Assembly: GCF_014863605.1 (NCBI RefSeq)
Contig: NZ_CP062252.1
Coordinates: 4,349,001 to 4,413,000 of the forward strand
Length of the DNA stretch: 64,000 nucleotides
From: Pseudomonas allokribbensis
Lineage (GTDB): Bacteria > Pseudomonadota > Gammaproteobacteria > Pseudomonadales > Pseudomonadaceae
Direction of reading: 5' to 3'
The notes under the pieces: generated by a model
Databases searched by the model: none
What the model was told of the DNA's origin: nothing
The model's input: the letters and a program-made list of their open reading frames with translations, nothing else
Made by a program: the position numbers and the translations under genes
Part shown: in pieces, positions 9,717-18,780 of the stretch
Layout of the letters: the number at the start of each line of letters is the position of its first letter
Numbering within the stretch: the stretch's first letter is position 1

Positions 9717-10738
9717 TGTTCACACTCTCCCCTCTGGGCCGGCGGCGCATCGCGCAATTCAAGGCCAACCGTCGCGGGCGCTGGTCGCTGTGGCTGTTCA
9801 TCGGGCTGTGCCTGATCTGCCTCGGCGGCGAACTGATCGCCAACGACAAGCCGCTGGTGATCCGCTACCACAACGCCTTTTACTTCCCGATCCTCAGCGA
9901 TTATCAGGAAACCGATTTCGGCGGCGAACTGCCGTTCCAGCCGGATTACGCCAGCAATTACGTACACAGGCTGATCGAGGATCAGGGCGGCTGGATGCTG
10001 TTCCCGCCGATCCCGTTCAGCTACGACACGGTCAATTACGACCTCACGGAACCAGCACCGAGTCCGCCGTCCTCCAGCAACTGGCTGGGCACCGACGATC
10101 AGGCGCGGGACGTGTTGGCGCGGGTGATCTTCGGCACACGAATTTCGATTCTGTTTGCGCTGATCCTCACCGCCGTCAGTGCGCTGGTCGGCATCGTCGC
10201 CGGGGCGTTGCAGGGTTACTACGGCGGTTGGGTCGACTTGCTCGGGCAACGGGTGCTGGAGATCTGGTCGGGGCTGCCGGTGTTGTACCTGCTGATCATT
10301 TTGTCCGGGTTCGTCTCGCCGAGTTTCTGGTGGCTGCTGGGGATCATGGCGCTGTTTTCCTGGCTGGCACTGGTGGACGTGGTGCGCGCCGAGTTCCTGC
10401 GTGGGCGCAGCCTGGAATACGTCAAGGCCGCGCGGGCGCTGGGGCTGACGGACAGCGAACTGATGCGCCGGCACATTCTGCCCAACGCCATGACCTCCAC
10501 CCTCACCTACCTGCCGTTCATTCTGACCGGCGCCATCGCCACCCTCACCGCACTGGATTTTCTCGGCTTCGGCATGCCCGCCGGCACCGCGTCGCTGGGG
10601 GAACTGATCGGCCAGGCCAAGCGCAATCTGCAAGCGCCGTGGCTGGGGCTGACGGCGTTTTTTGCCCTGGCGCTGATTCTGTCCTTGCTGGTGTTTATCG
10701 GCGAAGCCTGCCGTGACGCGTTCGATCCGCGATCCTGA
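9716..10738 (+). CDS. yejE: Yej-type ABC transporter permease, second subunit
   Basis: A 340-residue DppC/YejE-type permease. It has an N-terminal helix (about residues 23-40), a periplasmic insert, the SSNWLGTDDQARDVLARVI entry motif of the family, five further helices and the EAA loop YVKAARALGLTDSELMRRHI. The ATG overlaps the stop of the preceding permease (TGATG), showing coupled translation. The two permeases should form the heterodimeric channel fed by the binding protein upstream. Confidence 0.88.
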   Translation: MFTLSPLGRRRIAQFKANRRGRWSLWLFIGLCLICLGGELIANDKPLVIRYHNAFYFPILSDYQETDFGGELPFQPDYASNYVHRLIEDQGGWMLFPPIPFSYDTVNYDLTEPAPSPPSSSNWLGTDDQARDVLARVIFGTRISILFALILTAVSALVGIVAGALQGYYGGWVDLLGQRVLEIWSGLPVLYLLIILSGFVSPSFWWLLGIMALFSWLALVDVVRAEFLRGRSLEYVKAARALGLTDSELMRRHILPNAMTSTLTYLPFILTGAIATLTALDFLGFGMPAGTASLGELIGQAKRNLQAPWLGLTAFFALALILSLLVFIGEACRDAFDPRS

Positions 10739-10752
10739 TCCCCGGAGCTGAA

Positions 10753-12378
10753 ATGACCGATAACCTGATTGAAATCCGCGACCTGCGCGTCGCCTTCGCC
10801 GGGCATGAAGTGGTGCACGGCGTAAACCTCGACATCCGCCGTGGCGAGTGCCTGGCACTGGTCGGCGAATCCGGCTCGGGCAAGTCGGTGACGGCGCACT
10901 CGATCCTGCGTTTGCTGCCGGCCAAGACCGTCAGCAGCACGGGCAGCATCCGCTACAACGGCGTGGACTTGCTGCACGCCAGCGAAAATCAACTGCGCAG
11001 CTTGCGCGGCAATCGCATCGCGATGATTTTCCAGGAGCCGATGACCTCGCTGAACCCGTTGCACACGGTGGAGAAGCAGATCAGCGAAGTGCTGGAGATC
11101 CACAAGGGGCTCAAGGGTCGCGCCGCTCGCCAGCGCACGCTGGAGCTGCTGGAACTGGTGGGCATTCGCCAACCGTTGCAACGGTTGAAGGCCTATCCGC
11201 ACCAGCTCTCCGGCGGCCAGCGGCAACGAGTGATGATCGCCATGGCGCTGGCCAACGAACCCGAATTGCTGATCGCCGATGAGCCGACCACGGCGCTGGA
11301 CGTGACCGTGCAGCAGAAGATTCTGGAACTGCTGATCGAGTTGCAGCAACGCCTCGGCATGTCGCTGCTGCTGATCAGTCATGACCTCAATCTGGTGCGG
11401 CGCATCGCCCAACGGGTGTGCGTGATGCGCCACGGGGAAATCGTCGAACAGGCCGATTGCGAAACGCTGTTCCGCACCCCGCAGCATCCTTACAGCCGCC
11501 TGCTGATCGAGGCGGAACCATCCGGCGCGCCGGTGCCAAGCCGCTACGATCACAACCTGCTGGAGGTGGACGATCTGAAAGTCTGGTTCCCGCTGCCCAA
11601 GGCGCTGTTCAGCCGCACCCAGGAATACATCAAGGCGGTAGACGGCGTGAGTTTTCGTCTGCAACGGGGCAAGACCCTGGGCATAGTCGGCGAGTCCGGC
11701 TCGGGCAAGTCGACGCTGGGCCAGGCGATTCTGCGGCTGGTGGAATCCGAGGGCGATATTCGGTTCGGCAACAAGCAATTGAGCCTGCTCAATCAGCGTT
11801 TGATGCGCCCGTTGCGCCGGCAGATCCAGGTGGTGTTCCAGGATCCGTTCGGCAGCCTCAGCCCACGGATGTCGGTGCAGCAGATCATCGCCGAAGGCCT
11901 GCTGACCCACGGCATCGGCACGGCCGAGGAACGTGAGGCAGCGGTGATCCGCGTGCTGGAGGAAGTGGGCCTCGACCCGCAGAGCCGCCATCGCTATCCC
12001 CACGAATTCTCCGGCGGCCAGCGCCAGCGCATTTCCATCGCCCGGGCGCTGGTGCTGGAACCGGCGCTGATTCTGCTCGACGAGCCGACCTCCGCGCTGG
12101 ACCGCACGGTACAGAAACAGGTGGTGGAATTGCTGCGACAGTTGCAGATCCGCCATGGCTTGACGTACCTGTTCATCAGTCATGACCTGGCGGTGGTGCA
12201 TGCGCTGGCGCATGACTTGATGGTGATCAAGGATGGCAAGGTGGTGGAACAGGGAGCGTCGCGCGAGATTTTTGCGGCGCCGCAGCATGCCTATACCCAG
12301 GCGTTGCTCAAGGCTTCCGGGCTCGTGCAGGCACGCCAAATTGAGGGATCTGCAACGGCTGCAAAAATTTTCTCATGA
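10753..12378 (+). CDS. yejF: Yej-type ABC transporter ATPase with two nucleotide-binding domains
   Basis: A 541-residue ATPase containing two complete ABC domains in one chain, as in YejF and GsiA. Each has a Walker A (GESGSGKS near residues 37 and 316), a signature (LSGGQRQR and FSGGQRQR) and a Walker B (LLIADEPT and LILLDEPT). GGAG precedes the ATG and the gap to the permease gene is 14 bases. It closes the transporter operon. With TonB-ExbBD and the receptor upstream, the cluster encodes every membrane component needed from cell surface to cytoplasm. Confidence 0.92.
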   Translation: MTDNLIEIRDLRVAFAGHEVVHGVNLDIRRGECLALVGESGSGKSVTAHSILRLLPAKTVSSTGSIRYNGVDLLHASENQLRSLRGNRIAMIFQEPMTSLNPLHTVEKQISEVLEIHKGLKGRAARQRTLELLELVGIRQPLQRLKAYPHQLSGGQRQRVMIAMALANEPELLIADEPTTALDVTVQQKILELLIELQQRLGMSLLLISHDLNLVRRIAQRVCVMRHGEIVEQADCETLFRTPQHPYSRLLIEAEPSGAPVPSRYDHNLLEVDDLKVWFPLPKALFSRTQEYIKAVDGVSFRLQRGKTLGIVGESGSGKSTLGQAILRLVESEGDIRFGNKQLSLLNQRLMRPLRRQIQVVFQDPFGSLSPRMSVQQIIAEGLLTHGIGTAEEREAAVIRVLEEVGLDPQSRHRYPHEFSGGQRQRISIARALVLEPALILLDEPTSALDRTVQKQVVELLRQLQIRHGLTYLFISHDLAVVHALAHDLMVIKDGKVVEQGASREIFAAPQHAYTQALLKASGLVQARQIEGSATAAKIFS

Positions 12379-12467
12379 GCCCTGCATCCAAACCGTTCCG
12401 TCACGGGTAGTCCCTGTAACAGCCCTCTTTCGGCTGTCAGCGGTTTACCCTTTTCGGAGAAACACTG

Positions 12468-12989
12468 ATGAACATCACCCAATTGATTGGCCTCACCGGT
12501 TTGCTCGCTGTCGCCTCGACAAGCTTTGCCCAAAGCAGTTATCCCGACGCGATCAAGGTGCCGGACGGCCACAAGATCGCCCTGGAGACCACGGGGGTCG
12601 GCGAGATCACCTACGAATGCCGGGACAAGGCCAATGTCGCCGGCCAGACCGAGTGGGTGTTCGTCGGCCCGAAAGCGGTGCTCAACGATCGCAGCGGCAA
12701 GCAGGTCGGCACCTACTTCGGCCCGCCCGCCACCTGGCAGGCGCAGGACGGTTCGAAAGTCACCGGCACGCAACTGGCCGTTGCCCCCTCAAGTCCGGGC
12801 AACCTGCCCTATCAACTGGTCAAGGCCAACCCCGCTGAAGGCAAAGGCGCGATGAGCGGCGTGAGCTACATCCAGCGCGTCGCCCTCAAGGGCGGTGTGG
12901 CGCCGGGCAGCGAATGCACGGCCGCAAACAAGGGTAAACAGGAAGTGGTGAAGTACCAGGCCGATTACATTTTCTGGGCGGCGAACTGA
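12468..12989 (+). CDS. DUF3455 family exported protein
   Basis: A 173-residue protein with a clear signal peptide (cleavage near SFAQS) and a compact domain that matches my memory of DUF3455 (GTYFGPPATWQAQDGSKVTG, ending YQADYIFWAAN). The function is unknown. GGAG lies before the ATG. The ECF sigma factor gene starts about 40 bases downstream in the same direction, and this arrangement suggests the three genes form one unit in which the protein may be a target or a sensor. That link is inference. Confidence 0.75.
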   Translation: MNITQLIGLTGLLAVASTSFAQSSYPDAIKVPDGHKIALETTGVGEITYECRDKANVAGQTEWVFVGPKAVLNDRSGKQVGTYFGPPATWQAQDGSKVTGTQLAVAPSSPGNLPYQLVKANPAEGKGAMSGVSYIQRVALKGGVAPGSECTAANKGKQEVVKYQADYIFWAAN

Positions 12990-13031
12990 GCCTGACTGGA
13001 CGTTTGGTCGATGCTTGCTAGATTGCAGGAC

Positions 13032-13565
13032 ATGCCCTTGCCCGAAAACCTGTTCGATTACGAAGCCCGCCTCGCCGCCTGTTCTCGCGGCGAGCGCGAG
13101 GCCCTGCGCGAATTGTACGTGCAGGAAGGTCCGCGGCTGCTCGGTGTGGCCCGGCGTCTGGTGCGTGATACGGCGCTGGCGGAGGACATCGTCCATGATG
13201 CGTTCATCAAGATCTGGGCCGGCGCGTCGGGGTTCGATCCGGCGCGCGGTTCGGCCCGCGGCTGGATGTTCAGCGTGACCCGGCATCTGGCGCTGAATGT
13301 GTTGCGCGATCATGGCCGGGAAACTCCGCTGAACGACAACAACGAATCACTGGCGAGTGATGACGGCTTCGACACGCTGGCGCAATCGACGCGCATCCAC
13401 CGCTGCCTGCATCAACTGGAACCGCAACGGCGCCGCTGCATCCTTCACGCCTACGTCGACGGTTACAGCCACGCGCAGATCGCCCAACGCCTCGATACGC
13501 CGCTGGGCACCGTCAAAGCCTGGATCAAACGCAGCCTCAATGCGTTGCGGGAGTGCATGGGATGA
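13032..13565 (+). CDS. ECF-family RNA polymerase sigma factor
   Basis: A 177-residue group-4 sigma factor. Region 2 (about residues 15-85) has the RRLVRDTALAEDIVHDAFIKIW block that binds the -10 element and core polymerase. Region 4 (about residues 115-170) is a helix-turn-helix with SHAQIAQRLDTPLGTVKAWIKRSL. An in-frame ATG at 13011 would add seven residues; neither start has an ideal ribosome site. Its stop overlaps the start of the anti-sigma gene (ATGA), so the pair is translationally coupled. It is not an iron-starvation FecI type. Confidence 0.88.
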   Translation: MPLPENLFDYEARLAACSRGEREALRELYVQEGPRLLGVARRLVRDTALAEDIVHDAFIKIWAGASGFDPARGSARGWMFSVTRHLALNVLRDHGRETPLNDNNESLASDDGFDTLAQSTRIHRCLHQLEPQRRRCILHAYVDGYSHAQIAQRLDTPLGTVKAWIKRSLNALRECMG

Positions 13566-14257
13566 CCACCGAATCGGCGCAGGAACGCGATGAACTGGCG
13601 GGCGAATACGTGCTTGGCACGCTCTCGGCCGAAGAACGCGCCGAAGTGCAGCGACGCCTGCCGAACGAGCCCGAGCTGCAAGCGGCCGTGGATGCCTGGG
13701 AACGGCGTCTGCTGGAACTGACCGACCTCGCCTCGGCGCATCAGCCCTCGTCGCAGTTGTGGCAACGCATTGAACGCAGTGTCGGGCAACTCGCCCATAA
13801 GATGGCGCCAGAGATTTCATGGTGGAACCGCCTGTCACTGTGGCGCGGTTTGAGCGCTGCCGGGTTGGCCGCAACCTTGTTATTGGGTTCGATCCTGTTG
13901 ACGCAGACCACGCCGAAACCGAGTTATCTGGTAGTACTGGTCGCCCCGCAGGACAAGGCGCCGGGCTGGGTGATTCAGGCCAGCAGTCCCCGGGAGATTC
14001 AGTTGATTCCGCTGGGCGTGGTCGAGGTGCCGGCCGACAAGGCGCTGGAGTTCTGGACCAAGGCCGACGGCTGGCAAGGCCCGGTGTCACTGGGACTGGT
14101 CAAGCCGGGGCAAGCGCTGTCGATTCCGTTGGACAAGCTGCCGCCGCTGCAACCTAACCAGTTGTTCGAGCTGACGCTGGAAGGCGCCAATGGTTCGCCG
14201 ATCGGCAAACCCACCGGGCCGATCCAGGCGATTGGCCGAGCGGTGAAGGTGCTCTGA
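13562..14257 (+). CDS. Anti-sigma factor (RskA-like)
   Basis: A 231-residue single-pass membrane protein. The N-terminal domain (ELAGEYVLGTLSAEERAEVQRRL) is the fold that clamps ECF sigma factors in the RskA-type family. One helix follows near residues 100-120 (LSAAGLAATLLLGSILL). The periplasmic C-terminal domain has the LPPLQPNQLFELTLEG block of the same family. There is no HxxxCxxC zinc motif, so it is not a ZAS-type. It overlaps the sigma gene by four bases and should hold that sigma factor inactive at the membrane. Confidence 0.85.
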   Translation: MTTESAQERDELAGEYVLGTLSAEERAEVQRRLPNEPELQAAVDAWERRLLELTDLASAHQPSSQLWQRIERSVGQLAHKMAPEISWWNRLSLWRGLSAAGLAATLLLGSILLTQTTPKPSYLVVLVAPQDKAPGWVIQASSPREIQLIPLGVVEVPADKALEFWTKADGWQGPVSLGLVKPGQALSIPLDKLPPLQPNQLFELTLEGANGSPIGKPTGPIQAIGRAVKVL

Positions 14258-14370
14258 AGAACCATCATCGGCGTCGATGTTCACCATCACGTCAATGAAG
14301 TTCTCTTAAAAAATCCCGGGCGTAACATCTGCTCCATACCAAACAAACAACACCCCCGGAGCACAAAATC

Positions 14371-14772
14371 ATGAAACGCCAAGTCATCCTCAGCATTGCC
14401 CTTTCGGTTCTGGCCTTCAACGCATTTGCCGCCAAACCTGCCCACACCATGATCGCCGAAGGCGGTTCGGATCGCCTGATCGAACAGCGCGTTGCCGAGG
14501 GTGGTTCGGATCGTCTGCTGGAACGTCGCGTCGCCGAAGGTGGTTCGGATCGTCTGCTGGAACGTCGCGTCGCTGAAGGTGGTTCGGATCGTCTGCTGGA
14601 ACGTCGCGTCGCTGAAGGTGGTTCGGATCGTCTGCAAGAGCGCCGCGTTGCTGAAGGTGGCTCGGATCGTCTGCTGGAACGTCGCGTTGCTGAAGGTGGC
14701 TCGGATCGTCTGCAAGAACGTCGCGTTGCTGAAGGTGGTTCGGATCGTCTGATCGAACGCCGCGTTGCCTGA
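14371..14772 (+). CDS. Exported protein built of eight 13-residue tandem repeats
   Basis: A 133-residue protein. Residues 1-21 are a classic signal peptide (MKRQVILSIALSVLAFNAFAA). After a six-residue linker the rest, residues 28-131, is eight head-to-tail copies of V-A-E-G-G-S-D-R-L-(L/Q/I)-E-R-R, ending V-A. Nothing else is present: no globular domain and no cysteine. Each copy ends in paired basic residues. A GGAG precedes the ATG and a strong terminator follows. I recall similar small repeat proteins in Pseudomonas genomes, some labelled phage infection protein without good evidence; I assign no function. Possibilities include an intrinsically disordered periplasmic or secreted polypeptide, or a precursor cut at the Arg-Arg sites. 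Confidence 0.85.
   Translation: MKRQVILSIALSVLAFNAFAAKPAHTMIAEGGSDRLIEQRVAEGGSDRLLERRVAEGGSDRLLERRVAEGGSDRLLERRVAEGGSDRLQERRVAEGGSDRLLERRVAEGGSDRLQERRVAEGGSDRLIERRVA
14452..14763 (+). repeat. Eight tandem 39-base coding repeats
   Basis: The 312 bases are eight direct 39-base copies in frame inside the exported repeat protein. Central copies differ from each other by only a few, mostly silent or Leu/Gln, changes, so they look recently amplified or homogenised. There are no unique spacers, so this is not a CRISPR array. Confidence 0.95.
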
Positions 14773-14799
14773 ATGAAGGGCTTTACCGCAGCAATCCAG

Positions 14800-14832
14800 A
14801 AAAAACCCGGCTCCCGTCAGCCGGGTTTTTTT
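14800..14832. terminator. Bidirectional terminator between convergent genes
   Basis: CCCGGCT and AGCCGGG form a seven-pair stem around a six-base loop, with seven T on the right and six A on the left. It can stop transcription from the repeat-protein gene on the plus strand and from the DUF1615 gene on the minus strand. Confidence 0.85.
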
Positions 14833-14849
14833 ACGTCTTTTTTTCCCCT

Positions 14850-15938
14850 TCAGTCCCTGGCCATGCAGCGCCGATAGCGCTCATCGACCCGTTTGGCGAA
14901 CCACGCAGTGGTCAGTTTGCGGGTGATCTTAGGGCTCTGCAGAACGATCCCCGGCAGCACCGCCCGGGGCAATGATTTGCCTTCTGCCTTGTCCGCCAGT
15001 TCGAAGACCCGTTGATACAGCCTGGTCTCCTCGAATCCCAGCGTGTTGCCCTTCTCCAATTGGTCACGGATCTGTGGATTGCGCATACCCAATGACTTGC
15101 CGAGCCTGCGCACCGCCAGTTCGGTCGTGCCCGGCATGATCGAGTCATAGCGGATCAGGTCGCCATCCAGTTCCAGTGGAACGCCCGAGGCGCGACTGAC
15201 TGCATTCTGAAACGCCGCGTTGCGACTGGCGTACCACCCGGCATTGAAGTCGGCGAAGCGGTACAGCGGCTCGCGATAACTCACCGGATACCCCAGCAAA
15301 TGGGCGATGCCGAAATACATGCCGCCACGACGCGTGAACACCTCATGGCGAATCGTGCCGCTCACCGGGTACGGATAACCCTTGGCATGCTGTTCGGCGA
15401 ATTCGATGCTGACCTGCATGGGTCCCGCGGTGTGCACCGGGTTGAAGCCGCCAAACAGCGTGCGCCCCATCGGCACCATGCCGATGAAGTCATCAAAAAT
15501 ACCGCTCAGGTCTTTCTCGGTGCGTGCTGCGCTCAGGCGTTCGCTGTAAGTCTTGCCGTTGGGCGAGCGCACTTGCAAGGCGCCGCTGACCAGCAGGCTC
15601 GGGATGTGGACCTTGGCCGCGCGCCGGTCGATCTCGTCGCGGGCAATCTTGCCCAGGCCGGGCACCGACGGATCGACCTGAAAGTTGGATTCCTGCTCGG
15701 CGACGGCCAGCACCGAACACAGGTTTTGCGTGGTCGGGCTGATGCCCTGGGCGGCGAACGCGGTGTAGATGTCCGTGGCCCAGCCTTGGCGGTCGGCGGT
15801 TTTCGCTGGCAGCAAACGCACGATCTGCGCCTTGACCTCGGCCGGCGAACGCGGGGCCGGTTCCTGCCCGCGTTGGCCTGCGCAACCGGCCAGCACCAGC
15901 AATGCAGCGAGGCTGACGAATAATCGAGGGGTGTGCAT
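14850..15938 (-). CDS. DUF1615 family lipoprotein
   Basis: A 362-residue predicted lipoprotein. The N-terminus has a lipobox (LVLAGC, cysteine at residue 19), so the mature protein should be anchored in a membrane. The body contains AVAEQESNFQVDPSVPGLG and FNPVHTAGPMQVSIEFAEQ, which look like the glutamate and substrate blocks of lysozyme-like lytic transglycosylases, and it matches my memory of DUF1615. A role in cell-wall remodelling is inference. It is divergent from the FAD monooxygenase and convergent with the repeat protein. Confidence 0.75.
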   Translation of the reverse strand: MHTPRLFVSLAALLVLAGCAGQRGQEPAPRSPAEVKAQIVRLLPAKTADRQGWATDIYTAFAAQGISPTTQNLCSVLAVAEQESNFQVDPSVPGLGKIARDEIDRRAAKVHIPSLLVSGALQVRSPNGKTYSERLSAARTEKDLSGIFDDFIGMVPMGRTLFGGFNPVHTAGPMQVSIEFAEQHAKGYPYPVSGTIRHEVFTRRGGMYFGIAHLLGYPVSYREPLYRFADFNAGWYASRNAAFQNAVSRASGVPLELDGDLIRYDSIMPGTTELAVRRLGKSLGMRNPQIRDQLEKGNTLGFEETRLYQRVFELADKAEGKSLPRAVLPGIVLQSPKITRKLTTAWFAKRVDERYRRCMARD

Positions 15939-16122
15939 AACGCTTCATCCAGTCCGTTGAGGCGGGTTAACCCTACGCTCAATCGCAGGGTGCAGGATAG
16001 GACTGCGGGCCGGCGGCGCTGTTCCATCGTCCCGTTTGGCAGGCCGACTGGCTGCCCTCGCCTGCTGATCCATACTTGCTGCTGCACACTCAGTGGCAAA
16101 GGGCACGCGAGGAGGACAGACC

Positions 16123-17658
16123 ATGAACCGCAGTGACGTTCTGATCATCGGCGCGGGCCCCACCGGACTGGTACTGGCCCTGTGGCTGAGCAAACTGGGC
16201 GTGCGGGTGCGCATCATCGACAAGAGCTCCGTACCGGGTACCACCTCACGGGCGCTGGCGGTGCAGGCGCGCACGCTGGAGTTGTACCGGCAACTGGATC
16301 TCGCCGAAGCCGTGGTACGCAACGGGCACCGGGTGGCGGCGGCGAATTTCTGGGTCAAGGGCAACCCCGTGGCACAACTGCCCCTCAACCGCATCGGCGA
16401 AGGCCTGACGCCTTACGCCTTCCTGGAAATCTACCCGCAGGACGAACACGAGCGGTTGCTGATCGACCGCCTCGAAGACTACGACGTGTTCGTCGAGCGC
16501 AATACCACCCTCGAAAGCTTCACGGAAAACGGCGACGGCCTCACCGCACATTTGCGCCTGCCGGATGGCGAGCAAGAGATCTGCCAGGCCTGTTACCTGG
16601 CCGGTTGTGACGGCGCCCGTTCGGTCGTGCGCAAAACCCTCGACACCGGTTTCCCCGGTGGCACCTATCAACAGATTTTCTACGTCGCCGACGTGCAGGC
16701 CAGCGGCCCGGCGCTCAACGGCGAGTTGCATCTGGACCTGGATGAGGCGGATTTTCTGGCGGTATTCCCGCTGGCCGGCGAAGGCCGTGCGCGGCTGATC
16801 GGCACGGTACGCGACGAACGTGCGGATCGCGCCGAAACCCTGGAATTCTCCGATGTCAGCAGCCGCGCTATCGAGCATTTGAACGTGCACATCGAGGACG
16901 TCAACTGGTTCTCCACCTACCGCGTGCATCATCGGGTGGCGGATCACTTTCGCAAGGGCCGGGCGTTTCTGCTCGGCGACGCGGCGCACGTGCACAGCCC
17001 CGCCGGCGGCCAAGGCATGAACACCGGCATCGGAGATGCGATCAATCTGGCGTGGAAACTCGCGGCGGTACTCAGCGGTGGCGCCACGGCGAAGCTGCTC
17101 GACAGCTACGAAACCGAACGCATCGCCTTCGCCCGGCGACTGGTCTCGACCACCGACAAAGTCTTCAGTTTTGTGACTGCCGAAGGCCGGATGGCCGATC
17201 TGTTGCGCACGCGACTGGCACCGTTCCTGATCCCGAAAATGGCGTCATTCGAAACCAGTCGCGAGTTCCTGTTTCGCACCGTCTCGCAAATCACCGTCAA
17301 CTATCGGGGCATGGCGTTAAGTGAAGGCGTGGCCGGGCATGTGCAAGGCGGTGATCGCTTGCCGTGGGCCCATGATGGCGAGGGGGATAATTACGAACCG
17401 CTGCGCAATCCATGCTGGCAGGTGCATGTGTACGGCGACACCAGCGACGAGATGATCGCCTGGTGCAATGAACATCACTTGCCGCTGCACGTGTTCGACT
17501 GGCGCCCGGCGTTTGAATCGGCGGGACTGGGGCGCAACGGCTTTTACCTGCTGCGCCCGGATACCTACGTGGCGATTGCCGACAACAGCGCGGATCCGAA
17601 GGTGATCGAACGGTATTTCCGTGATCACGGGATCCGGCCGTTTTTCAGTTGCCCCTGA
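16123..17658 (+). CDS. FAD-dependent aromatic-type monooxygenase
   Basis: A 511-residue flavoprotein of the p-hydroxybenzoate hydroxylase group. It shows all three diagnostic motifs: the dinucleotide-binding GAGPTG near residue 11, the DG motif (GCDGARSVVRK near residue 165), and the GD motif (LLGDAAHVHSPAGGQGMN near residue 285) that binds the ribityl chain. The C-terminal thioredoxin-like extension resembles that of larger phenol or polyketide hydroxylases. A GGAGGA ribosome site supports the ATG at 16123 over an in-frame ATG 30 bases earlier. The substrate is unknown and no pathway genes adjoin it. Confidence 0.85.
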   Translation: MNRSDVLIIGAGPTGLVLALWLSKLGVRVRIIDKSSVPGTTSRALAVQARTLELYRQLDLAEAVVRNGHRVAAANFWVKGNPVAQLPLNRIGEGLTPYAFLEIYPQDEHERLLIDRLEDYDVFVERNTTLESFTENGDGLTAHLRLPDGEQEICQACYLAGCDGARSVVRKTLDTGFPGGTYQQIFYVADVQASGPALNGELHLDLDEADFLAVFPLAGEGRARLIGTVRDERADRAETLEFSDVSSRAIEHLNVHIEDVNWFSTYRVHHRVADHFRKGRAFLLGDAAHVHSPAGGQGMNTGIGDAINLAWKLAAVLSGGATAKLLDSYETERIAFARRLVSTTDKVFSFVTAEGRMADLLRTRLAPFLIPKMASFETSREFLFRTVSQITVNYRGMALSEGVAGHVQGGDRLPWAHDGEGDNYEPLRNPCWQVHVYGDTSDEMIAWCNEHHLPLHVFDWRPAFESAGLGRNGFYLLRPDTYVAIADNSADPKVIERYFRDHGIRPFFSCP

Positions 17659-17662
17659 CGGA

Positions 17663-18637
17663 TCAGATCCCAGCCAGGGCCAGGTCCATCGCGAAGTAGG
17701 TGAAAATCAGATCCGCACCTGCGCGTTTGATCGCACCGAGGCTTTCGCGCACCACACGATCCTCGTCGATGGCCCCGGCCTGGGCGCCGAACTTGATCAT
17801 CGCGTACTCGCCGCTGACCTGATACGCCGACAGCGGCAGGTTCGAGGCTTCACGGATGTCACGGATGATGTCCAGGTACGCGCCGGCCGGTTTGACCATC
17901 AGCGCATCGGCGCCTTCCTGCTCGTCGAGCAACGATTCACGCAGGGCTTCGCGGCGGTTCATCGGGTTCATCTGATAGCTTTTGCGGTCGCCTTTCAGCG
18001 CGCTGCCACCGGCCTCGCGGAACGGGCCGTAGAGCGCCGAGGCGAATTTGGTCGAGTAGGCCATGATCGGAATCTGCGTGAAGCCGGCATCGTCCAGTGC
18101 CCGGCGAATCGCCCGCACCTGACCGTCCATCGCGGCCGACGGTGCGATTACATCGGCACCGGCGCGCGCTGCCGCGACCGCTTGTTTGCCGAGGTTGATC
18201 AGGGTCTGGTCGTTGTCGACTTCATGGTTGTGCATCACGCCGCAATGGCCGTGGTCGGTGTATTCGCAGAAGCAGGTGTCGGACATCACGATCATTTCCG
18301 GCACGGCGTCCTTGGCGATCCGCGACATGCGCGACACCAGACCGTTTTCACGCCAGGTGTCGCTGCCGTTGGCGTCCAGATGATGGGATACGCCAAAGGT
18401 CATCACCGACTTGATCCCGGCCCGGGCGTAACGCTCGATCTCGCTGGCCAGTTTGCGCTCCGGAATGCGCATCACACCGGGCATGCTCTTGATCGGCACG
18501 AAGTCGTCGATCTCTTCCTCGACGAAAATCGGCAGCACCAGATCGTTGAGCGAAAACTCGGTTTCCTGGAACAGGCTGCGCAGGCTCGCATTGCGGCGCA
18601 GACGGCGTGGACGTGCTTCGGGGAACTGACTGGACAT
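17663..18637 (-). CDS. hemB: Delta-aminolevulinic acid dehydratase, zinc-type
   Basis: Porphobilinogen synthase joins two 5-aminolevulinate molecules in haem synthesis. The 324-residue protein has both active-site lysine blocks ([16 protein letters not shown] and [12 protein letters not shown]) and a three-cysteine zinc site, [13 protein letters not shown]. The housekeeping enzyme known from P. aeruginosa is magnesium-dependent with aspartates there, so this could be a second, zinc-using HemB; I cannot see the rest of the genome. AGGAAAGG precedes the chosen ATG; an upstream in-frame ATG would add 30 non-conserved residues. It converges with the monooxygenase, stops four bases apart. Confidence 0.92.
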   Translation of the reverse strand: MSSQFPEARPRRLRRNASLRSLFQETEFSLNDLVLPIFVEEEIDDFVPIKSMPGVMRIPERKLASEIERYARAGIKSVMTFGVSHHLDANGSDTWRENGLVSRMSRIAKDAVPEMIVMSDTCFCEYTDHGHCGVMHNHEVDNDQTLINLGKQAVAAARAGADVIAPSAAMDGQVRAIRRALDDAGFTQIPIMAYSTKFASALYGPFREAGGSALKGDRKSYQMNPMNRREALRESLLDEQEGADALMVKPAGAYLDIIRDIREASNLPLSAYQVSGEYAMIKFGAQAGAIDEDRVVRESLGAIKRAGADLIFTYFAMDLALAGI

Positions 18638-18780
18638 GGGGCCTTTCCTGAAAACGGGCAGATGAGACGAAAGTCGTAGGGGGCGAAGCTTATGCCTTGC
18701 GGGGGACGGGGTACAAACCTGGATCAATCAACAGTGCATTACCGGGCGCGCAATAATCCGCGCACCCGGCTCCCACAGGG

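Noticed and set aside
14452..14763. Regular short repeats that could be mistaken for a CRISPR array
   Set aside because: Copies are contiguous 39-base units in one reading frame, with no unique spacers and no cas genes.
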